Of a stretch of 64,000 nt of DNA, positions 16,772 to 25,098 are shown piece by piece. The position numbers and the translations under genes are program-made. Every line of letters starts with the position of its first letter. Positions within the stretch are counted from its first letter, which is position 1. The stretch is from Bradyrhizobium sp. ARR65. Its GTDB lineage: Bacteria; Pseudomonadota; Alphaproteobacteria; Rhizobiales; Xanthobacteraceae. The stretch is taken from the NCBI RefSeq assembly GCF_000472385.1, contig NZ_AWZU01000019.1:309-64308 (forward strand), read 5' to 3'. A model generated the notes under the pieces. The model had not been told where the DNA came from and ran no database searches. It worked only from the letters and a program-made list of their open reading frames with translations.

Positions 16772-17020
16772 ATGCGGACTTTCTTCTTCGCGATGATCAT
16801 CGCCGCGTTGTCGGGTTCAGCGGCTCTGGCTGATCCGGCCAACCGCACTAAACTGAACTACGCCACGCCTCGTGATCGGCTTCCGCCCTTGAAGAGCACT
16901 GCTGCCAATCCCTGTGCCGCGTTCGGTGCTGGATTTGTGAGAGTCGCGGGCACCGATACCTGCGTGAAGGTCGGAGGCGCGTTTAGCGTTGATGTCAGCG
17001 GCGCGGCCGGGGCGCGATGA
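16772..17020 (+). CDS. Short secreted porin-like protein
   Basis: An 82-residue protein with a clear signal peptide (MRTFFFAMIIAALSGSAALA). The C-terminal segment NPCAAFGAGFVRVAGTDTCV, followed by KVGGAFSVDVSG, matches the first strand region of alphaproteobacterial Porin_2 proteins (CxxxGxGFxxxPGTDTCxxxGG). The barrel itself is missing. Bradyrhizobium genomes carry several such stand-alone pieces. Either it is a small envelope protein or a truncated porin. It lies in the island facing the serine recombinase gene. Confidence 0.55.
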   Translation: MRTFFFAMIIAALSGSAALADPANRTKLNYATPRDRLPPLKSTAANPCAAFGAGFVRVAGTDTCVKVGGAFSVDVSGAAGAR

Positions 17021-17088
17021 TTCCTCGGATGCGTTGCCACCGTTCTCACCGCAGCGAACAGAACTGCGACGGGCCTGCGTGGGTGCTC

Positions 17089-17754
17089 CTATGCCCGCTC
17101 TAGGATGTTCGCGACCGATTGCGCGTGCCACTGGCCACCACGGGCCGTGGCAATCCCTCTGGCGTTCAGCGCTTCCGCAATTTCCCTGAGGGTACGCGCG
17201 CCGGCCTTCTGCGCTTCGCGGATGACTGGGAGCACGTTGGCCGCATATCGATCAGCCTCGGTCTTCACAGCCTCCACGGCGCTCTTGCGGGCCACGTGGA
17301 GCCTTGGGTTGCCCAAGGACACCCCGCGAGCCTTGGCGGCTGAAAGGGCCTGCCGAGTGCGCGTGGAGATGAGCGCGCGCTCCTTCTCGGCTAACGCAGC
17401 GAACAGGTGCAGGACGAAGGGGTCCACGTCAGGTCCTAACTCTGCGACCAAGAAGGGCACCTTATGGGCCATTAGCCCCGAGACAAAGTGAACGTCGCGG
17501 CTGAGGCGATCCAGCTTGGCAACGGCAACGTGACACCTGAGCTTGCGCGCAGCGGCGAGAGCGGCCTTGAGCTGGGGTCGTCGGTCTAGAGCATCAGCCC
17601 CCTTCCCCGTCTCCACCTCCACGAACTCCCGGGCGACCTCGAAGCCCTCCCCTTGGGCGAACTGAGCGAGTGTGTGGCGCTGGGCCTCGATGCCGAGCCC
17701 CGAGCGGCCCTGCCCCGAGGTCGACACGCGGATATAGGTGATGAGCTGTTGCAT
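17089..17754 (-). CDS. Serine recombinase (resolvase/invertase family)
   Basis: A 221-residue recombinase. The resolvase catalytic domain begins [20 protein letters not shown], with the nucleophile Ser11 in RVS. It then has the conserved [11 protein letters not shown] segment, an [18 protein letters not shown] helix and a C-terminal helix-turn-helix ([20 protein letters not shown]). The length suits a small resolvase or invertase, not a large serine integrase. The start at 17754 follows aggaga. No inverted crossover sites are obvious nearby, so its target is unknown. Confidence 0.9.
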   Translation of the reverse strand: MQQLITYIRVSTSGQGRSGLGIEAQRHTLAQFAQGEGFEVAREFVEVETGKGADALDRRPQLKAALAAARKLRCHVAVAKLDRLSRDVHFVSGLMAHKVPFLVAELGPDVDPFVLHLFAALAEKERALISTRTRQALSAAKARGVSLGNPRLHVARKSAVEAVKTEADRYAANVLPVIREAQKAGARTLREIAEALNARGIATARGGQWHAQSVANILERA

Positions 17755-17912
17755 GGCCTTTGGTCTCCTCAGGGCCACTACGAAGCGGCCTGTAAAGAAC
17801 CTTATTGACCGTTTAGATCTTTTACAAGGCCCGCTCACAATTTTGTGCAAGCCGGTTGCGGTTGCTTAAGGAAAATTCGATAAACGGGCTTAGCTCAGGC
17901 AGAGGACACAAA

Positions 17913-18659
17913 GTGACGGCCAAATGGGAAGCTCAGGCTCTACGGGCCACCTTTTTCCCGACCGAAGCGACAGCCGTAGCCGCCGAGTGGTGGCAGGAAT
18001 TCACGGGTAGTCAGCCTGACAACGAGAATAGGCAGCCAAAGGACGCCATCGTCGTCGTGAGTGGTGCTTTCGAAGGCGCCTTTCTCTCGATCAGCAGCGG
18101 GATAGGTCGCGTCGACGTCGTTTTTCAGCCGCTGCTTCCAAATCAAATAAATCCTCTCGACGGCCAGACCTTGCCAACCGTGAGCGTCGGCCCAGCAGAA
18201 GCTCTTTTTGACAAGCTGTTCAGCCGCCTCCGGGCAGTCTCGGAAAGGCTGAAGCTAGTTAACCGCGTCGCGCTGGCGGGGACGCTCCTTAAGCCGGTGA
18301 CATCCCGCGATGAGGCCTACGAAGAGCTAAAGGTGCTCCTCAAGTCCGTTTCGGTAAATCCTGCGCGGATGAGGGACCTCATCTATCGGGTGAACTGGCC
18401 AACCCAAGACACTGCTGGTAGAGTAGTCAATCGAATGGGGGCGTGGGGATCTATGACGGCAAGGGTCTCGGCTCAGGGGCTTGGTGAGGCTCCGACAGGC
18501 TCTGCCATTTTGTCTGAAAATCACTACGTAAGTTTTGAGTTCGACTTCAACACAGCCCCCGATCCTGAGGTACGGTTTACACCTGAAGAAGTTACATCAG
18601 AGTTCCAGTTTCTTCGGGGATTGTTAGAAGAGAACCTCAAGCAGGGCGAGGTAATTTGA
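17913..18659 (+). CDS. Island cargo protein A, unknown (248 aa)
   Basis: First gene of a compact three-gene operon between the serine recombinase and attR. It encodes a soluble alpha/beta protein of 248 residues with no signal peptide or membrane helix. Features are an acidic C terminus (FTPEEVTSEFQFLRGLLEEN) and a central NPARMRDLIYRVNWPTQD segment. I chose GTG at 17913 because agagga lies 6 bases upstream; a TTG at 17856 is less likely. The stop is followed after one base by the next ATG, so translation is probably coupled. No family is recognised. Its position suits a defence or fitness cargo, but that is inference. Confidence 0.65.
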   Translation: MTAKWEAQALRATFFPTEATAVAAEWWQEFTGSQPDNENRQPKDAIVVVSGAFEGAFLSISSGIGRVDVVFQPLLPNQINPLDGQTLPTVSVGPAEALFDKLFSRLRAVSERLKLVNRVALAGTLLKPVTSRDEAYEELKVLLKSVSVNPARMRDLIYRVNWPTQDTAGRVVNRMGAWGSMTARVSAQGLGEAPTGSAILSENHYVSFEFDFNTAPDPEVRFTPEEVTSEFQFLRGLLEENLKQGEVI

Positions 18660-18660
18660 G

Positions 18661-19470
18661 ATGAGTAGTACCGTTACAGGATTGGAAGGAATGCTCGCCA
18701 GTCGCATACTCGCTGGTCCTGCCGACGAATACGAGAATAGAGCATCGGATCGGGACCAGGCTAAAGCTGAGGCGCGCGCGTACAGACGGGCTTTGCATGG
18801 GAGCATTACGCGGCGGACGCGCCATCACGGCACGGTCGTCGTCACAACCACCAAGGATGCAGGCACGTCCAGCCAAATTTCGGCGAGCGGCTTTGCTGGC
18901 TTGAGCGGCACGCAAGTAATCTGCGCTGCAGAATTAGACCTGATGACTGCTGCGATGGACCAACTCAATGAGGGGCCGTTTGTCCGCTATCTACAGGCGG
19001 TGCAAGGTTTAGTGGAGCCCGTCCCGGTCGCGGAGGAATGGGCCATTGTACGCGCTGCCCTCGAGCAGAACGTCGCTGTTTTGGGCGCGTCCGATACAAA
19101 GGAGGCCGCCCAACACTCGTGGCTTGAGGAAGCACGTCAAGAATTGACGGAGACGTTAGATGAAGGCGCCGAACCAGACGCTGAAAAGCGAGAAATGATG
19201 TTCGGCTTAGGCGCCGCAGCGCTTGAGCAGGCAGCGAAGGCAGGCGTTGACGCGCCCGCAATCGACATAGACCATCAGGGAAACCTTCACTTGTTTTGGA
19301 AGAAAGGTGGTGAAGGCTTGCTTGTGGTAATCAGGGCGGATCGCACCATTCACTTTTTCGGAAACTCAAAGGGTGAAAGTTTCAGCAGCAACTACGGGCT
19401 CAGTGGTAAAACCTGGCGTTCGCATCTGAACTTCTATTTGCAACCATTGAGAGAAGATGCCGCCGCCTAA
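18661..19470 (+). CDS. Island cargo protein B, unknown (269 aa)
   Basis: A 269-residue soluble protein. The N-terminal third has a basic patch (RRALHGSITRRTRHHGTVVV). A helical middle region contains EEARQELTETLDEGAEP. The C terminus (IDIDHQGNLHLFWKKGGEGL, then VVIRADRTIHFFGNSKG) forms a beta-hairpin-rich module resembling small proteins that often sit beside an equally unknown partner in plasmids and islands. The resemblance is from memory, not a search. It overlaps the next gene by 14 bases. Confidence 0.65.
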   Translation: MSSTVTGLEGMLASRILAGPADEYENRASDRDQAKAEARAYRRALHGSITRRTRHHGTVVVTTTKDAGTSSQISASGFAGLSGTQVICAAELDLMTAAMDQLNEGPFVRYLQAVQGLVEPVPVAEEWAIVRAALEQNVAVLGASDTKEAAQHSWLEEARQELTETLDEGAEPDAEKREMMFGLGAAALEQAAKAGVDAPAIDIDHQGNLHLFWKKGGEGLLVVIRADRTIHFFGNSKGESFSSNYGLSGKTWRSHLNFYLQPLREDAAA

Positions 19471-19891
19471 TCAGCTTCAATCCGGGGAAACACTCGGAAG
19501 GGCTATATTTGATAGCAAGCACGTCAAGGCAGCCGGTCGTGGACTTATCCCGCCCAAGGTCTTCCTTGAGAAACAAGGCGTCAATGAGCTCTCTGTAGAT
19601 CGGCTTGATTACGTCGATTTTGAACAAGCTGCCGAGGTCCAAGGAAATCTGCGAGGGCGCCCGTGCCGAGGCTGGGCAAAGCTCTTGGTGGAGGCCGCTG
19701 CCGAGAATGGAAGGCAGGTCCATCCAGACCCCATTCCGCCCGATCAGCTCTGCCACGCTTACATCCTGCTGCCCTTTGCTCAGCCAATCGAGCCTGAACA
19801 GGCCTTTGTCATCCAGACCGCTCACGCACTTCAGCTTGCGATGCAAGCCGCTTGGCACCAAGCACCGATCAACTCGAAAAACGACGGCTAG
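19457..19891 (+). CDS. Island cargo protein C, unknown (144 aa)
   Basis: A 144-residue protein starting inside the end of gene B, so the two are translationally coupled and likely act together. It contains IFDSKHVKAAGRGLIPPKVF, then NELSVDRLDYVD, and a WAKLLVEAAAENGRQVHPDP segment. The LSVDRL stretch resembles partner proteins of gene-B-like modules. There is no signal peptide or membrane helix. Ends 125 bases before attR. Function unknown. Confidence 0.6.
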   Translation: MPPPNQLQSGETLGRAIFDSKHVKAAGRGLIPPKVFLEKQGVNELSVDRLDYVDFEQAAEVQGNLRGRPCRGWAKLLVEAAAENGRQVHPDPIPPDQLCHAYILLPFAQPIEPEQAFVIQTAHALQLAMQAAWHQAPINSKNDG

Positions 19892-20015
19892 TCTAATAAT
19901 CCAGCACGCGGTTCGATCCGTGCTTGTTTGGTCGTAGCAGCTCGTGGTAGCAACACCGAAGCAGCGAAGCCGATTTGCGCTTGTTTTTCAGTTGCTTCCG
20001 GTGAAGCCCGCGCCC

Positions 20016-20032
20016 TCCGCTAGGGAGCGCCA
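20016..20032. repeat. attR (right attachment site)
   Basis: An exact copy of the 17-bp tRNA-Glu end at 8430-8446. The flanks differ, so it marks the right boundary of the island. A further near copy (16 of 17 bases, slightly offset) lies at 29059-29075. Confidence 0.88.
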
Positions 20033-20143
20033 AAAATTTCCAGCATCGTTGATTCGATTTGGCTTTTTGCTTTATTTGGCAAACCGCGGCTGAGGGCAGC
20101 CCGTCACGGCGCATTGAAACCGTCAAGCGATGTCGCCCCACTC

Positions 20144-21331
20144 TTAAGACGCACGGTTGAGAAAGATCGGCAGCCCCCGCTTGTTGGAATAGAGAGGACG
20201 GTAGCGCTCCGTATTGTATGTGCTGGCAACGTCCAACATGCGCGGCCCGAGCTTGGCGTCTGGGATGGGCACGAGGTCGTAGCGGCCATCGACCAGCGCT
20301 GACATAAGGCCGGTCTTGCCTTCCAGGATGGCATCGTAAGCCATGTTACCGAAAGTCAGGGCGACGAGCTTGTCGATGAAGTCCGGATCGCCCGATCGCA
20401 GGTCGTAGGTGAGATCGGAGACGGTGGTTTCCTCGCCGGCGCGCCGCTTGATCTCATCGGCAAGCGCTTCAGCCACGCTCACTCTCTTGCGGTGACCGTA
20501 GGCATCCGGTTCGCCAATTTCCTGCACCTTGTAGCCCTCCCACTCGGCGCCTTCGCTCAGCACGATCAGCGCGTAGTTGCTTGGGTTGACGCGCTTATCC
20601 TGGAGCAGCAACTGGATCAGCTTGTCGAGATTGACCTTGTACTCCGGTATCACGCATCGGATCGAGGTCGCGTATGCGGTATAGAGTGCAGTAAATCCGG
20701 CATCGCGGCCAAAGATCCGGAAAATGCCGATGCGCTCGTGCGAGCCGATCGTGGTGCGCTGCCGCTGAATGGCATCGCTGGCACGAGTAATCGCGGTCGA
20801 GAAGCCGACACAGTACTCCGTGTTGCGGACGTCGTTGTCCATCGTCTTGGGGATAGCGACGATCTTGACGCCGAGCCCGTTGAGCTTGTCCGCATAGCTA
20901 AGCGTATCGTCGCCGCCGATGGCGATCAGGTGTTCGATGCCAAGCCCCGACAGGTTCGCCAGGATCTGGCCCGTGAGGTCCCAGGTCCTGGTTGCGATCC
21001 CCCCCTTGGTACTCTCCGAGACTGGAAAGTCCTGGCCAGCGAGATGATCAGGCAGCTTTTTCATTTTGGAGGGATTGGTGCGGCTCGAGTGCAGCACGGT
21101 GCCGCCGCGGCGGTCGATGATGCGCGTGTTTTCACGGTTGAGCGGGATGAGGTAGTGCGATTTGCTGGCGGGGTCGTCGAGGTTCAGGTGCGTGAGGGCC
21201 TCCCAACCGCGGCGCAGACCGACGACCTCGATATCGTCCTCGCTGCCGCGATAGGTCACAGTCTTGATGATTGCGTTGAGGCCGGGCGCGTCGCCGCCGC
21301 CCGTGAGAATGCCGATGCGTTTTCTCGCCAT
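20144..21331 (-). CDS. pfp: PPi-type 6-phosphofructokinase
   Basis: A 395-residue phosphofructokinase. The N-terminal ILTGGGDAPGLNA is the phosphate-donor loop. The key specificity positions read GGDDT instead of GGDGS, and PKTMDNDV instead of PGTIDND. Asp and Lys at these positions are the known hallmark of pyrophosphate dependence, so the enzyme should interconvert fructose-6-P and fructose-1,6-P2 reversibly using PPi. The start at 21331 follows gggagg. It lies 67 bases after the oxidase subunit IV gene and is probably transcribed with the cox genes. Confidence 0.88.
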   Translation of the reverse strand: MARKRIGILTGGGDAPGLNAIIKTVTYRGSEDDIEVVGLRRGWEALTHLNLDDPASKSHYLIPLNRENTRIIDRRGGTVLHSSRTNPSKMKKLPDHLAGQDFPVSESTKGGIATRTWDLTGQILANLSGLGIEHLIAIGGDDTLSYADKLNGLGVKIVAIPKTMDNDVRNTEYCVGFSTAITRASDAIQRQRTTIGSHERIGIFRIFGRDAGFTALYTAYATSIRCVIPEYKVNLDKLIQLLLQDKRVNPSNYALIVLSEGAEWEGYKVQEIGEPDAYGHRKRVSVAEALADEIKRRAGEETTVSDLTYDLRSGDPDFIDKLVALTFGNMAYDAILEGKTGLMSALVDGRYDLVPIPDAKLGPRMLDVASTYNTERYRPLYSNKRGLPIFLNRAS

Positions 21332-21397
21332 GCCCACCTCCCGGGATTGGCATATCGCAGTGACGCCTGCATCTGTCGATCAAATGCGTCCCGGTAC

Positions 21398-21796
21398 CTA
21401 TGTCGATGACGCGAAAAACAAGAGCCGGATAAGGCGCGTGTAGTCAGATTCAAGCACCATGATCGTCACAAATACCAAGACCAACACCGGCGGAAGCAGG
21501 ATGGCGTAGGCCAAAGCCAGGCGTTCCCACGCCATGTGCATGAAGACGGCGACGATCAGGCCGGCCTTCAACACCATGAACAGCACGATCAGGGACCACC
21601 TGAGATTGCCCTGTATCCCAAAGTAATCGACCAGAAAGGAGCAGGTGCTGAGGACGAACAGCCAGCCCCAGACCACGAGATAGAGCTTGATCGGGTGCTG
21701 CTGGCCCTTCGCGTGCGCTGCTGGCGCGGCTGCGTCATGCACATGAGCTTGCAACGAGGGCTGTGGTCCTTCGACATGTACCGCGGCGTTCGTCAT
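21398..21796 (-). CDS. Cytochrome oxidase subunit IV family protein
   Basis: A 132-residue membrane protein. After a polar His/Ala-rich N terminus (1-35) come three transmembrane helices (about 37-56, 66-88, 95-115) ending DYTRLIRLLFF. Three helices plus HMAWERLALAYAILLPP match the bacterial subunit IV (COX4_pro/CtaF) fold. This subunit is not catalytic and probably stabilises the complex. It sits last in the oxidase block, 9 bases after the subunit III gene. Confidence 0.8.
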   Translation of the reverse strand: MTNAAVHVEGPQPSLQAHVHDAAAPAAHAKGQQHPIKLYLVVWGWLFVLSTCSFLVDYFGIQGNLRWSLIVLFMVLKAGLIVAVFMHMAWERLALAYAILLPPVLVLVFVTIMVLESDYTRLIRLLFFASST

Positions 21797-21805
21797 GTGC
21801 CGACC

Positions 21806-22528
21806 TCACCAAAGATAAAAGAAGGCAAAGATGAAGACCCACACCAGATCGACGAAGTGCCAGTACAGGCCGGTGATTTCGACGATCTCATAATACCCCT
21901 TCCGGCTGGTGAAAAAGCCGCGTCTTTCGACATCGAAGTCTCCCCTCAACACCTTTCGCGCGATGGCGATCAGGAAAATAACGCCGATCGTCACGTGAGT
22001 GCCGTGGAAGCCGGTGATCAAGAAAAAGCATGAACCAAACTGTTCCGCGCCCCAGGGATTGCCCCAGGGCCGGACGCCCTCCATGATCAGTTTGGTCCAT
22101 TCGAAGCCCTGCATGGAGACGAACGTTGCCCCAAATGCCGCCGTGGCCAGCATCAAGGCTGCGGTTTTGACGCGATCGCGGCGGTAGCCGAAATTGACCG
22201 CCATCGCCATTGTTCCGCTGCTGCTGATCAAGACGAACGTCATGATAGCGATAAGGATCATTGGGATGTGCTTGCCCCCGATATCAAGAGCGAAGACTTC
22301 GCTCGTATCGGGCCAGGGCACGGTCGTGGACATTCGCGTCGTCATGTAGGAGAGCAGAAAACAGCTAAAGATGAAGGTGTCGCTCAGCAGGAAGATCCAC
22401 ATCATGGCCTTCCCCCAAGAGACATTCTTGAAAGCCCGCTGATCGGAGGACCAGTCGGCGGCGATGCCTCGCCAGCCCGCGATCCGGGCGGACGATTCTC
22501 CGGTGGCTGTCAGCGCAGTTTCTGCCAT
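21806..22528 (-). CDS. coxP: Cytochrome c oxidase subunit III, second copy (CoxP-like)
   Basis: A 240-residue heme-copper oxidase subunit III. About five membrane helices follow a polar N terminus. Conserved pieces are WGKAMMWIFLLSDTFIFSCF, EWTKLIMEG, GFHGTHVTIGV and the C-terminal YWHFVDLVWVFIFAFFYLW, the standard subunit III ending. In Bradyrhizobium japonicum coxMNOP two adjacent genes encode subunit III-like proteins, and the arrangement here is the same. It starts 17 bases after the previous gene. Confidence 0.85.
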   Translation of the reverse strand: MAETALTATGESSARIAGWRGIAADWSSDQRAFKNVSWGKAMMWIFLLSDTFIFSCFLLSYMTTRMSTTVPWPDTSEVFALDIGGKHIPMILIAIMTFVLISSSGTMAMAVNFGYRRDRVKTAALMLATAAFGATFVSMQGFEWTKLIMEGVRPWGNPWGAEQFGSCFFLITGFHGTHVTIGVIFLIAIARKVLRGDFDVERRGFFTSRKGYYEIVEITGLYWHFVDLVWVFIFAFFYLW

Positions 22529-22544
22529 CTGTTTTCGTCCCTTC

Positions 22545-23249
22545 CTAACTGAGCAAATGACGACAGATGTCGATGAAATTGTCGGTCCAGCCCGTCAGGA
22601 GACCAAGTAAGACCAGCCAGACCAACAGCAGGAAATGCCAGTAGATGGTGCACAGCTCCACGCTCAGCCGCACCTCCGTCACCTCTGTGCTCCGCCACAC
22701 CTTGGCAGTCGTTTTGCCCAAAGCCGCCAAACCACCCATCAGATGTAGCCCGTGCACCGCGGTGAGCAGGTAGAAGAAAGAATTGGCAGGATTGGACGCC
22801 ACGAAATACCCCGCGACGATCAACTGTTGCCACGCCAATAGCTGCCCAACCAGGAATGTAACGGCAGCTGCGCCCCCTGCGAGCAGGCCGAGGATGACAC
22901 CGTCCATGTCGTTGCGGCGCGCGGCCAGGTGCGCCCATTGCAGCGCGACACTGCTCAAGACCAAAACGCCCGTGTTAAACCAGAGCAGCTTGGGCACCGG
23001 CAACGCGCGCCAGTCAGCCATGTTCATGCGCATGGAGTAAGCACTGATGAAGAGCGTGAACAAACAACCGGCGACAGCGAGAAACATCCCCAGTCCGATC
23101 TTCGCTGCCGGCAAGGTCATTGCGCCCGTTCCGGGGAAGTCATCGATTGGACCTTCCTCCAGCCAGGGCTTGGCTGTCAGTCGTTGTTGCGAAAGCCACC
23201 AACCGACGATGATCGCTATCACAGCCAAGAACAGGATGATAGCGCTCAT
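22545..23249 (-). CDS. coxO: Cytochrome c oxidase subunit III, first copy (CoxO-like)
   Basis: A 234-residue subunit III-like protein with about seven hydrophobic segments. It starts MSAIILFLAVIAIIVGWWLS, and contains FLAVAGCLFTLFISAYSMRM, NTGVLVLSSVALQWAHLAAR, LLTAVHGLHLMGGLAAL and IYWHFLLLVWLVLLGLL. The HGLH and YWHF motifs are those of subunit III helices V to VII. Its ATG overlaps the coxN stop by 4 bases, so translation is coupled. Confidence 0.82.
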   Translation of the reverse strand: MSAIILFLAVIAIIVGWWLSQQRLTAKPWLEEGPIDDFPGTGAMTLPAAKIGLGMFLAVAGCLFTLFISAYSMRMNMADWRALPVPKLLWFNTGVLVLSSVALQWAHLAARRNDMDGVILGLLAGGAAAVTFLVGQLLAWQQLIVAGYFVASNPANSFFYLLTAVHGLHLMGGLAALGKTTAKVWRSTEVTEVRLSVELCTIYWHFLLLVWLVLLGLLTGWTDNFIDICRHLLS

Positions 23250-25024
23250 GGCCCAGCTCCGTGAGCACCTCGGGGTACCGGCGGCTGGTTCTGCGGAATG
23301 AAATCCTCCTTGGCACCCGGCACGCTGTAGTCATACGCCCAGCGATAAACCACCGGGAGGTCCTTGCCCCAGTTGCCGTGCCCGGGCGGCGTCTCCGGCG
23401 TCTGCCACTCGAGAGTTGTTGCCCTCCATGGGTTGCCCCCTGACGGCTTGCCCCTGAACAGGCTCCAGACCAGATTGAACAGGAAGACCATCTGGGCCAC
23501 GCCTACCGTTAATGCCACCACGCTGATGAAGGCATTCAGCGTATGGGCCGATGGCGGGATGAACGCCGCGTCGCCGAGTGCGTAGTACCGGCGCGGAATT
23601 CCGAGCAGCCCAAGATAGTGCATGGGAAAGAAGATCATATAGGCACCGAGGAACGTGACCCAGAAATGAAACTTGCCGAGCACCTCGTTCAACATCCGCC
23701 CCGTGACTTTGGGGTACCAATGATAGATCGCTCCCAGCACAACCAGGATGGGCGCCACGCCCATCACCATATGGAAATGCGCGACGACGAACATGGTAGC
23801 CGAAAGCGGGACATCCACGACAACGTTGCCGAGGAAGAGGCCGGTGAGGCCGCCGTTCACGAACGTGATGATGAAGCCGAGGGCGAACAGCATCGGAACC
23901 GTGAGATGAATGTCGCCGCGCCACAGGGTTAGTACCCAGTTGTAGACCTTGATCGCGGTCGGGATGGCGATGATCAGCGTGGTGGTGGCGAAGAAGAACC
24001 CGAAATATGGGTACATGCCACTCACATACATATGGTGCGCCCACACGACGAAGCTGAGAGCGCCGATCGCCACGATTGCCCAAACCATCATGCGATAGCC
24101 GAAGATATTCTTTCGCGCGTGGGTGCTGATCAGATCAGAAACGATGCCGAAGGCCGGCAAGGCGACGATGTAGACTTCGGGATGGCCGAAGAACCAGAAG
24201 AGATGCTGGAACAGGAGCGGGCTGCCGCCGCCATATTTCGAAAGCGAACCCATCTCGATGAGTGTGGGCATGAAGAAGCTGGTTCCCAGGGCGCGATCAA
24301 ACAGCATCATCACCGAGGCAACAAACAGCGCCGGGAAGGCCAAAAGCGCCATGATGGTGGCCGTGAAAATGCCCCACACGGTCAAAGGCAAACGCATCAA
24401 CGTCATGCCGCGCGTGCGCGCCTGCAGTACCGTCACCACATAATTCAGCCCTCCCATGGTGAAGCCAATGATGAACAGGATCAGGGAGACCAGCATGAGA
24501 ATGATGCCCCAGTCCCGCCCTCCAGGCGTGCCGGAGAGAATCGCCTGCGGTGGGTAGAGCGTCCAGCCGGCGCCGGTAGGCCCCCCAGGCGCGAAAAAGC
24601 TCGAGCCCAGCACAAGGACTGCGAGCAGGTAGACCCAGTAGCTCAGCATGTTCACATAGGGGAACACCATGTCCCGGGCACCGACCATCAGCGGGATGAG
24701 GTAATTACCGAAGCCTCCCAGGAACAATGCCGTGAGCAGGAAGATCACCATGATCATGCCGTGCATGGTGATGAACTGGAGGTATTGGTTTGGATCGATA
24801 AAGGAGAAGGTGCCTGGAAATCCCAGTTGAAGTCGCATCATCCATGACAGCACCAGGGCCACGAGCCCGATTGCCGACGCCGTGAGCGCGTACTGGACGG
24901 CGATGACTTTGGCGTCCTGCGAGAAGACGTACTTGGTGACCCAGCTTTTGGGGTGATAGAGTTCAACGTCAGGGACTTCGGCAGGCGGAACGTCCGCAAT
25001 CGCTTCATACGGGATGTCGACCAT
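23246..25024 (-). CDS. coxN: Cytochrome c oxidase subunit I (CoxN-like)
   Basis: A 592-residue catalytic subunit with about 12 helices that carries heme a, heme a3 and CuB and pumps protons. Visible signatures are ITMHGMIMVIFLLTALFLGG (heme a His), WFFGHPEVYIVALPAFG (CuB His cross-linked to Tyr), VWAHHMYVSGM (CuB His pair) and VVAHFHMVMGVAP (heme His ligands). Length is within the aa3 family. It starts 74 bases after coxM. Confidence 0.95.
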   Translation of the reverse strand: MVDIPYEAIADVPPAEVPDVELYHPKSWVTKYVFSQDAKVIAVQYALTASAIGLVALVLSWMMRLQLGFPGTFSFIDPNQYLQFITMHGMIMVIFLLTALFLGGFGNYLIPLMVGARDMVFPYVNMLSYWVYLLAVLVLGSSFFAPGGPTGAGWTLYPPQAILSGTPGGRDWGIILMLVSLILFIIGFTMGGLNYVVTVLQARTRGMTLMRLPLTVWGIFTATIMALLAFPALFVASVMMLFDRALGTSFFMPTLIEMGSLSKYGGGSPLLFQHLFWFFGHPEVYIVALPAFGIVSDLISTHARKNIFGYRMMVWAIVAIGALSFVVWAHHMYVSGMYPYFGFFFATTTLIIAIPTAIKVYNWVLTLWRGDIHLTVPMLFALGFIITFVNGGLTGLFLGNVVVDVPLSATMFVVAHFHMVMGVAPILVVLGAIYHWYPKVTGRMLNEVLGKFHFWVTFLGAYMIFFPMHYLGLLGIPRRYYALGDAAFIPPSAHTLNAFISVVALTVGVAQMVFLFNLVWSLFRGKPSGGNPWRATTLEWQTPETPPGHGNWGKDLPVVYRWAYDYSVPGAKEDFIPQNQPPVPRGAHGAGP

Positions 25025-25098
25025 CGAAATGCCTCCTCGGTCGTTTCCACCGGGGCGATGAGGTCTTACACGCCCAGCTTTCTTTGAGCGGCACTCTC

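Larger units (their letters stand above)
8430..20032. mobile_element. Integrative element / prophage remnant in tRNA-Glu
   Basis: An 11.6-kb element bounded by the direct repeat tccgctagggagcgcca at 8430-8446 (tRNA 3' end) and 20016-20032. An integrase gene starts 87 bases after the tRNA, as expected for tRNA-targeting tyrosine recombinases. Contents are a helicase-like protein, a winged-helix regulator, a single tail-collar gene, a serine recombinase and three cargo genes. No terminase, capsid or lysis genes are present. It is therefore a phage satellite, a decayed prophage or a genomic island that has captured a tail gene. Confidence 0.88.
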
